From Methylocapsa sp. D3K7 (GTDB taxonomy: Bacteria > Pseudomonadota > Alphaproteobacteria > Rhizobiales > Beijerinckiaceae): DNA of 64,000 bases. Positions 57,846-64,000 of this stretch are shown piece by piece. The notes under the pieces were generated by a model. The model worked only from the letters and a program-made list of their open reading frames with translations, did no database searches and was not told the DNA's origin. Location of the stretch: the NCBI RefSeq assembly GCF_029855125.1, contig NZ_CP123229.1:868001-932000 (forward strand), written 5' to 3'. Position 1 is the first letter of the stretch; every line of letters begins with the position of its first letter. The position numbers and the translations under genes were made by a program.

Positions 57846-59030
57846 GTGTCGCGCGCTCGCGTCTACCTCGACTATAACGCCACGGCGCCACTACATCCGG
57901 CGGCGCGCGCGGCCATGGGCGCGGCCTTCGACCTTTGTGGAAACGCCTCGTCCGTACATGCCGAGGGGCGGGCAGCGCGGGCTTTGATCGAAGCCGCCCG
58001 CGCCGAAGTGGCGGCTTACGCGGGAACTGCGCCCAAAAATATCGTTTTCACATCTGGTGGAACCGAAGCGCTCAATCTGGCGCTCACGCCACACGTTGAA
58101 ACGTCCAGCGATAAGGCAAAACCATTCGATTTGCTCCTGACGGGGGCCGGAGAACACCTAGCGGTGCTTGCGGGGCACCGTTTCGCGCCTAGCCAACTTG
58201 AACGTGTCAGTTTAACACCCGAGGGCGAACTCAACCTCGAGGCGCTCGGCGAGGCGCTGGAACGTGCCCGCTTGGCAGGGAGACGGGTGATGTTCGCCCT
58301 GCAAGCGGCCAATAACGAGACCGGCGTCATTCAGCCGGTCACCGTGGCAGCGGACATGGTCCATGCAGCGGGCGGACTTGTCATCTGCGACGCGGTCCAG
58401 GCGGCAGGTAGAATCGCTTGCGATCTCGGCAGTTTGAAAGCGGACGCGGTCGTCTTTTCGGCGCATAAATTTGGTGGCCCGAAGGGCGCAGGGGCGCTTT
58501 GTTTTGGCCCGGATGGCTACCATATAAAAGACCTGCTCCTGCGCGGCGGCGGTCAGGAGCGGGGGCTGCGTGCGGGAACCGAAAATATCCCCGCGATTGC
58601 CGGAATGGGCGCGGTTCTCGCGGCGACAAAGGCGCGGATAGCCGAGCAAGCTACAGCATTGGCGCTCTTGCGGGACGAAATGGAGACGAGAATCGCGCAT
58701 GCCTTGCCAAATGTTGTGTTTTACGGCGCCAGCGCGAAACGGCTACCCAATACCTCCTGCTTCGCGCTGCCCACGCTCGAAGCGCAAGTCTTGCTTATCG
58801 CTTTGGATATGGAGGGTTTTGCGGTATCATCGGGGTCAGCTTGTTCGTCGGGGAAGGTCAAACGGTCACATGTCCTGAGCGCGATGGGCGTTGATCCTGA
58901 TCTGGCGATGGGCGCCATCAGGGTCAGTCTGGGGTGGGAGTCGCGGCCGGAGGATTGCGTTTCCTTCGTCGAGGCGCTGGCCAAGACGGTGCGAAGGATC
59001 GAGGCAAGGCGGGATAGACCGGCAGCGTAA
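57846..59030 (+). CDS. Cysteine desulfurase (NifS/IscS type)
   Basis: A PLP enzyme that takes sulfur from cysteine for Fe-S assembly. 394 residues: YLDYNATAPLHP, TSGGTEALN, PLP-binding SAHKFGGPKG (Lys208) and the active-site loop SSGSACSSGK (Cys333), a group I enzyme. GTG start with TTATGGAG upstream. It opens the sufBCD operon, in which a group II enzyme (SufS) comes last. Two desulfurases in one operon are usual in Rhizobiales. Confidence 0.93.
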   Translation: MSRARVYLDYNATAPLHPAARAAMGAAFDLCGNASSVHAEGRAARALIEAARAEVAAYAGTAPKNIVFTSGGTEALNLALTPHVETSSDKAKPFDLLLTGAGEHLAVLAGHRFAPSQLERVSLTPEGELNLEALGEALERARLAGRRVMFALQAANNETGVIQPVTVAADMVHAAGGLVICDAVQAAGRIACDLGSLKADAVVFSAHKFGGPKGAGALCFGPDGYHIKDLLLRGGGQERGLRAGTENIPAIAGMGAVLAATKARIAEQATALALLRDEMETRIAHALPNVVFYGASAKRLPNTSCFALPTLEAQVLLIALDMEGFAVSSGSACSSGKVKRSHVLSAMGVDPDLAMGAIRVSLGWESRPEDCVSFVEALAKTVRRIEARRDRPAA

Positions 59031-59181
59031 TAGCAAGGCCATTCCCCTTTCCGGTACATAGAGCAAAGTACGGGACAAGGCACCCTTGGAAATTAAGCAA
59101 CGCTATGAGATAGGTTACAATATAATACAAGAAGGTACCTGAACCAGCGGTCCTTGAAACCGCCAAGGTTAGGAGAATGGC

Positions 59182-60654
59182 ATGGCTGCGGTCCAAGAGA
59201 CCGTCGATCGCGTGAAAGCGATCGACGTGAGCGAATACAAATATGGATATTCTTTCGATATTGAGTCCGACAAGGCGCCAAAGGGCCTCAGCGAAGAAAC
59301 CGTCCACTTCATTTCCGCGAAAAAGAACGAGCCGGCCTGGCTGACGGAATGGCGGCTGGGCGCTTACCGGCGCTGGTTGACGATGGCTGAACCGCACTGG
59401 GCGCGGGTCGAGTTTCCAAAGATCGATTACCAGGACATTTACTATTATTCGGCGCCCAAGACGGCGGCCGGCCCGAAGTCCCTCGACGAGGTGGATCCCG
59501 AGCTTCTCAAAGTTTATGCGAAGCTTGGAATTCCCTTGCGCGAACAAGAAGCCCTCGCCGGGATAAGTCCGGAACGCCGGATCGCCGTCGATGCGGTGTT
59601 CGATTCCGTCTCAGTGGTCACGACCTTCAAGGAAGAACTCGCCAAGGCCGGAGTGATCTTCTGTCCCATTTCGGAAGCTGTGCATTCGCATCCCGAACTT
59701 GTGCAAAAATATCTCGGATCGGTTGTGCCAACAACGGACAATTACTATGCGACGCTGAACAGCGCCGTATTTTCCGACGGCTCATTCGTCTATGTCCCAC
59801 CGGGCGTCCGCTGCCCAATGGAACTTTCGACCTATTTCCGGATCAACGAACAAAACAGCGGGCAGTTTGAACGTACGCTCATCATCGCCGACAAGGGCAG
59901 TTATGTGTCCTATCTCGAAGGCTGCACGGCGCCCAAGCGTGACGAAAATCAACTGCACGCGGCCGTCGTCGAACTCATTGCGCTTGACGATGCCGAGATC
60001 AAATACTCGACCGTGCAGAACTGGTATCCCGGCGATGCCGAAGGTAAGGGCGGCATTTACAATTTCGTCACCAAACGCGGCGATTGCCGTGGCGCCAATT
60101 CCAAGATTTCCTGGACGCAGGTGGAGACAGGATCGGCGATCACCTGGAAATATCCATCTTGCATTCTGCGGGGGGATAATTCGCGGGGCGAATTCTATTC
60201 GATCGCCATTTCCAATGGCCGGCAGCAGGTCGATTCCGGCACTAAGATGATCCATCTCGGCAAGAACACAACGAGCCGTGTCATCTCGAAGGGAATTTCC
60301 GCGGGCCGCTCGCAAAACACCTATCGCGGGCTCATCTCCGCCCATCGGAAGGCAACCGGCGCACGCAATTTCACCAATTGTGATTCGCTTCTGATCGGCA
60401 ATTCCTGCGGTGCCCACACCGTGCCTTACATCGAATCGAAAAATCCCAGCGCGCAATTCGAACATGAGGCGACAACCTCGAAAATCTCCGAGGACCAGCT
60501 GTTCTATTGCATGCAGCGCGGGCTTTCGGGTGAGGAAGCGACGGCTCTGATCGTCAATGGCTTTGTTCGCGATGTCCTGCAACAGCTGCCGATGGAATTC
60601 GCGGTGGAAGCACAGAAATTGATCGCCATTTCGTTAGAAGGAAGCGTCGGCTGA
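59182..60654 (+). CDS. sufB: Fe-S cluster assembly protein SufB
   Basis: Scaffold subunit of the SufBC2D complex in the cytosol. 490 residues: [49 protein letters not shown], ending [32 protein letters not shown]. The ligand-type Cys in [21 protein letters not shown] and the late [20 protein letters not shown] are kept. A TATAAT at 59121-59126 may be part of a promoter 56 bases upstream. Confidence 0.97.
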   Translation: MAAVQETVDRVKAIDVSEYKYGYSFDIESDKAPKGLSEETVHFISAKKNEPAWLTEWRLGAYRRWLTMAEPHWARVEFPKIDYQDIYYYSAPKTAAGPKSLDEVDPELLKVYAKLGIPLREQEALAGISPERRIAVDAVFDSVSVVTTFKEELAKAGVIFCPISEAVHSHPELVQKYLGSVVPTTDNYYATLNSAVFSDGSFVYVPPGVRCPMELSTYFRINEQNSGQFERTLIIADKGSYVSYLEGCTAPKRDENQLHAAVVELIALDDAEIKYSTVQNWYPGDAEGKGGIYNFVTKRGDCRGANSKISWTQVETGSAITWKYPSCILRGDNSRGEFYSIAISNGRQQVDSGTKMIHLGKNTTSRVISKGISAGRSQNTYRGLISAHRKATGARNFTNCDSLLIGNSCGAHTVPYIESKNPSAQFEHEATTSKISEDQLFYCMQRGLSGEEATALIVNGFVRDVLQQLPMEFAVEAQKLIAISLEGSVG

Positions 60655-60795
60655 TCGCCCATGCAAGGTGATTCTGCCGGGCCATCGCACCCGTCTCGAA
60701 ACCTCGAAGAGCTGGACTGGCAGCGTCGCGGAGATGGATCGCGGACAGGCCAAATTTCTTAGGGTCCGACATCGTTAACTGAGGATGAACCAACC

Positions 60796-61551
60796 GTGCT
60801 GGAAGTAAAAAACCTCAGCGTTTCTATCAATGGGCGCATAATCCTTGATGATCTCAGTCTTGTTGTCCGAGATGGGGAAATTGCCGCGCTGATGGGACCA
60901 AATGGGAGCGGCAAATCGACGTTGTCCTATGTCCTGGCCGGCCGCAAGGATTACACCGTCGAGACGGGCGACATTTTGCTGAATGGCGAAAGCCTCTTAG
61001 ACCTCGAGCCGGATATCCGCGCCGCCAAAGGTTTATTCCTCGCCTTCCAGTATCCTATCGAAATTCCCGGTGTCGCGACGCTGACGTTTCTCAAGGCGGC
61101 GTTGAATGCGCAACGCAGAGGCCGCGGGCAAGATGAGCTTTCCACACCGGATTTCATGAAAAAGGTCAGGGTATCGGCGAGTAAGCTACAAATCAGCCAG
61201 GACATGCTAAAGCGCGCGCTCAATGTCGGTTTTTCCGGGGGCGAAAAAAAGCGCATGGATATTCTCCAAATGGCGCTGCTTGAGCCGTCATTCGCCATTC
61301 TCGACGAAACCGATTCCGGCCTCGACATCGATGCCTTGCGCGTGGTCGCCGATGGCGTCAATGCGCTGCGCACGATCAACCGCGGTTTTCTTGTCATCAC
61401 CCATTATCAGCGGCTACTCGACTATGTCGTACCGGACACCGTGCATGTGATGGCGCAAGGCCGGATCATGCGCAGCGGCGGCAAGGAACTCGCGCTTGAG
61501 CTCGAGAAGAGCGGTTATCGCGATTACAACGTTGAGCCGGTGGTTGCCTAG
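60796..61551 (+). CDS. sufC: Fe-S cluster assembly ATPase SufC
   Basis: ABC-type ATPase of the SufBCD scaffold. 251 residues: Walker A GPNGSGKST, Q-loop FLAFQYPIEIPG, signature FSGGEKKRMDILQMALLEP and Walker B AILDETDSGLDIDALR, all in the SufC form. GTG start (MLEVKNLSVSI). The 141-base gap after sufB is wider than the other gaps in the operon, without an evident terminator. Confidence 0.97.
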   Translation: MLEVKNLSVSINGRIILDDLSLVVRDGEIAALMGPNGSGKSTLSYVLAGRKDYTVETGDILLNGESLLDLEPDIRAAKGLFLAFQYPIEIPGVATLTFLKAALNAQRRGRGQDELSTPDFMKKVRVSASKLQISQDMLKRALNVGFSGGEKKRMDILQMALLEPSFAILDETDSGLDIDALRVVADGVNALRTINRGFLVITHYQRLLDYVVPDTVHVMAQGRIMRSGGKELALELEKSGYRDYNVEPVVA

Positions 61552-61566
61552 AAGGTCAGGGTTCGC

Positions 61567-62943
61567 ATGAGCGCCGAAATTATCCCCGCGAGAACGCCAG
61601 CCGAGGTTTTCCTGGCCAGCGCGTTCGAACGTTCCAAGGCCACGCTGCCCGGCAACGCCAAGGTGGCGAAATGGCGCGAAGATACGTTTCGACGCTTTTA
61701 TGCGGCGGGACTGCCGCACCGGCGTATAGAGGCCTGGCACTATACCGATTTGCGGTCGCTGATGCGCGAAGCTCTGCCAGTCGCCACGCCGCCGGATGAA
61801 ACGGCCATCGCCGCGCTACGCGAAACCTTTGCGGCGGATGCTCCGGCGCTGCGTCTGGTTCTGGTTGACGGATTTTTCGCCGGCGGATTGTCCACCCCGA
61901 TGCCAGATGGAATAAGGGTTGCTTCCCTTGCGTCCGTGTTGTCAGAGGGGCGACTCGAACTGATCGCGCTGTTGGCTTCGCAAGATCTCGGCGGCGAGGA
62001 TCCCATCGTCGCCTTGAACGCGGCTCTGATGCAGGATGGCATCATTATCGAGGTGGCGGACGGAACGCAGGTCGCCGAGCCTATCCATCTTATTCATGTG
62101 ACGGCTTCGCCGACAGCCGCGGCGCATTTCTCCCGCTCGGCCGTGATCGTCGGAGCGGGCGCCGCGATCCGTCTCGCGGAATCATGCCATTCAGCGAGCC
62201 CTGTTGCTAAAGCCTGTGCCAGTCAAGTCAACGCCTGCCTGACCGTATCGGTCGGCGATAATGCGCGACTCGCGCATACCGCGATGGTAACCGGACACTC
62301 CCCGCATGGAGTGCGGCTCGAAACCATGCTGGCGCGAGTCGGCCAAAGAGCAAAATTCGACAGCTTCGCCCTTGTGTCCGGCATTGGTCTCGTCCGCCGC
62401 CAGACGTTCCTGCGTTTCGAAGGCGCCGGTGCCGAAGCCTCGTTTGGGGGCGCATCCCTGCTCGGCGGCCGTGAACATGCCGACACAACCTTGCTCGTCG
62501 AGCACATGGCGCCCGCCTGCCGGAGCCGTGAGACCTACAAATATATTCTCGACGAGGAGGCAACTGGCATCTTTCAGGGCAAGATTCACGTCGCGCCGAA
62601 GGCACAAAAAACCGACGGCAAGATGCTTTCAAGAGCCGTGCTTTTGTCGGACATGGCCGCCATGAACAACAAGCCGGAACTAGAAATCTTTGCCGATGAC
62701 GTTGTCTGCGGCCACGGCGCCACATGCGGCGGTCTGGACGCTGATCAATTGTTCTACCTGCAAACGAGAGGCTTGCCTCTTCCCGAGGCTGAAGCGCTGC
62801 TTTTGGAAGCCTTCGCGGGAGAATTGATCGATGGCATCGGCGATGATGGATTGATCCATGAGTTCCGCGGCCAGCTTCGAATCTGGCTTGCTGCCCGGCG
62901 TCATGCAGCGAAAGCGGCTAATGACCAGATGGAGCGCGCATGA
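61567..62943 (+). CDS. sufD: Fe-S cluster assembly protein SufD
   Basis: SufB paralogue that completes the SufBC2D scaffold. 458 residues. An N-terminal helical part (AKWREDTFRRFYAAGLPHRRIEAWHYTDLRSLMR) and the beta-helix core with GGREHADTTLLVEHMAPACRSRETYKYILDEEATGIFQGKI and VCGHGATCGGLDADQLFYLQTRGL, containing the interface His/Cys. Begins 16 bases after sufC and overlaps sufS at ATGA. Confidence 0.96.
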   Translation: MSAEIIPARTPAEVFLASAFERSKATLPGNAKVAKWREDTFRRFYAAGLPHRRIEAWHYTDLRSLMREALPVATPPDETAIAALRETFAADAPALRLVLVDGFFAGGLSTPMPDGIRVASLASVLSEGRLELIALLASQDLGGEDPIVALNAALMQDGIIIEVADGTQVAEPIHLIHVTASPTAAAHFSRSAVIVGAGAAIRLAESCHSASPVAKACASQVNACLTVSVGDNARLAHTAMVTGHSPHGVRLETMLARVGQRAKFDSFALVSGIGLVRRQTFLRFEGAGAEASFGGASLLGGREHADTTLLVEHMAPACRSRETYKYILDEEATGIFQGKIHVAPKAQKTDGKMLSRAVLLSDMAAMNNKPELEIFADDVVCGHGATCGGLDADQLFYLQTRGLPLPEAEALLLEAFAGELIDGIGDDGLIHEFRGQLRIWLAARRHAAKAANDQMERA

Positions 62944-64000
62944 ACAAACATATGGGCATGGACGCGCCGCTCGATGTCGCTCGCCTGCGCGAGGATTTTC
63001 CAATACTTTCCACGACGGTTCATGGCAAACCGCTGGTTTATCTCGACAATGCCGCGTCGGCGCAAAAGCCACGGGAAGTCGTCGACCGGATGGTTCACGC
63101 GACCTACCACGAATACGCCAATGTGCATCGCGGCTTGCATCATCTCGCCAATGCCGCGACGGAAGCCTATGAGACAGCGCGGGAAAGCGTGCGGACCTTT
63201 CTCAACGCCGGCTCCGTGAATGAAATCATTTTCACGAAATCGGCGACCGAGGCGATCAATCTGGTCGCGGCCTCCTTTGGCGAAGCCTTCATCAAAGAGG
63301 GCGACGAGATCGTCTTGTCCATCATGGAACACCACGCCAATATCGTGCCTTGGCATTTTTTACGGGAGCGCAAGGGCGCCGTCCTAAAATGGGTGAACGT
63401 CGATGACGATGGAAATTTTCTCCTCGACCAGTTCAAACAGGCGTTGACCGCCAGGACCAAGATCGTCGCCTTAACCCATATGTCAAATGTGCTCGGCACC
63501 GTGACCCCAGTCAAGAAAATCGCCGGAATTGCGCATGCGCGCGGTATTCCCGTCTTGATCGATGGTTCGCAAGGCGCCGTCCATCTCGACGTTGACGTGG
63601 TTGACCTCGACGTCGATTTTTATTGCATCACCGGCCATAAACTCTATGGGCCGACCGGCGTCGGCGCGCTCTACGGAAAGGCGGAGTGGCTGGCGAAAAT
63701 GCCTCCCTTCCTCGGCGGCGGCGAGATGATCGAGGAAGTCACCACGGATCGCGTGACTTATAATGAACCGCCACATCGGTTCGAAGCTGGCACCCCGCCC
63801 ATCGTGCAAGCGATTGGGCTCGGCGCGGCCGCAAACTACCTTCGGCGGATCGGCCGCGACCGCATTCATGCACATGAAATGGCTTTGAGCGACTATGCGC
63901 ATGAACGTTTGTCGCGGATCAATTCGCTGCGCATTTTCGGCCGCGCGAAGAGCAAAGGCGCTATTATTTCGTTCGACATGAAGGGGGCCCATCCGCATGA
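62940..64000 (+). CDS. sufS: Cysteine desulfurase SufS (3' end outside window)
   Basis: Group II cysteine desulfurase feeding sulfur to SufBCD. 353 codons are visible and the frame is open at the window edge. VYLDNAASAQKP, HRGLHHLANAATEAYE, TKSATEAINLVA, EHHANIVPW and PLP-binding TGHKLYGPTGVG (Lys about 234) are present. The catalytic Cys region lies beyond the window. The start overlaps the sufD stop. sufT/sufA-type genes would be expected to follow. Confidence 0.96.
   Translation, partial: MNKHMGMDAPLDVARLREDFPILSTTVHGKPLVYLDNAASAQKPREVVDRMVHATYHEYANVHRGLHHLANAATEAYETARESVRTFLNAGSVNEIIFTKSATEAINLVAASFGEAFIKEGDEIVLSIMEHHANIVPWHFLRERKGAVLKWVNVDDDGNFLLDQFKQALTARTKIVALTHMSNVLGTVTPVKKIAGIAHARGIPVLIDGSQGAVHLDVDVVDLDVDFYCITGHKLYGPTGVGALYGKAEWLAKMPPFLGGGEMIEEVTTDRVTYNEPPHRFEAGTPPIVQAIGLGAAANYLRRIGRDRIHAHEMALSDYAHERLSRINSLRIFGRAKSKGAIISFDMKGAHPH

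Overview
The window is about 60% GC, gene-dense chromosomal DNA from an alphaproteobacterium of the Rhizobiales (Hyphomicrobiales). The gene content and order fit the Beijerinckiaceae (Methylocella, Methylocapsa or Beijerinckia type), but that family placement is inference. The signs are the clpS-clpA pair, clustered phasin_2 genes, phoR-pstSCAB-phoU-phoB, a three-gene pnt transhydrogenase beside a tiny aa3-type oxidase subunit IV, an aerobic cob cluster behind a cobalamin riboswitch, hisD-UPF0262-LMW phosphatase, and a nifS/iscS-sufBCDS operon. I found no insertion sequence, prophage, CRISPR array, rRNA or tRNA. This reads as core chromosome with a few lineage-specific inserts.

Layout. 1-5.5 kb: clpA (runs off the left edge), clpS and three phasin genes, two of which share a duplicated promoter module. 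5.5-16.5 kb: cell-envelope genes. These are a D,D-carboxypeptidase with a SPOR domain, a membrane J-protein and VWA-protein pair, a GST, a GYW-rich exported protein, an L,D-transpeptidase with a second partial domain, a membrane pentapeptide-repeat protein, and murA. A parS-like site inside a 44-bp near-palindrome lies between the last two. 17-25 kb: a YbhN-type membrane protein and the phosphate regulon, with a three-site Pho box before pstS. 25-28.4 kb: pntB, pntAB, pntAA and a 49-aa oxidase subunit IV. 28.5-35.4 kb: an ABC1 kinase, an ABC-F ATPase, a degenerate AcpS-like membrane protein and a TonB-dependent receptor.

35.8-48.2 kb: a NarX/NarL-type two-component pair, then a cobalamin riboswitch and cobW-cobN-cobG-cobH-cobI-cobJ, with cobK on the opposite strand and cobL reading onward. 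cobM, cobF, cobB and the late cob genes are not in the window. 48.2-51.5 kb: a DUF1465 gene, a small merT-merP-GDCCVxC-HD module lacking merR and merA, and an exported protein of unknown function. 51.8-57.4 kb: lepA, a low-molecular-weight phosphatase, a UPF0262 gene, hisD, a glutathione peroxidase and an alpha/beta hydrolase. 57.8-64 kb: the Fe-S assembly genes iscS/nifS-sufB-sufC-sufD-sufS (sufS runs off the right edge).

The least explained items are the parS-centred palindrome, the AcpS-like membrane protein that has lost its metal ligands, the pentapeptide-repeat membrane protein with duplicated cysteine loops, and the merR-less mercury-type module with an HD protein. None of these alone proves a new system. 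Starts were chosen by reading frame, ribosome-binding sites and family length; where they remain doubtful the entry says so.
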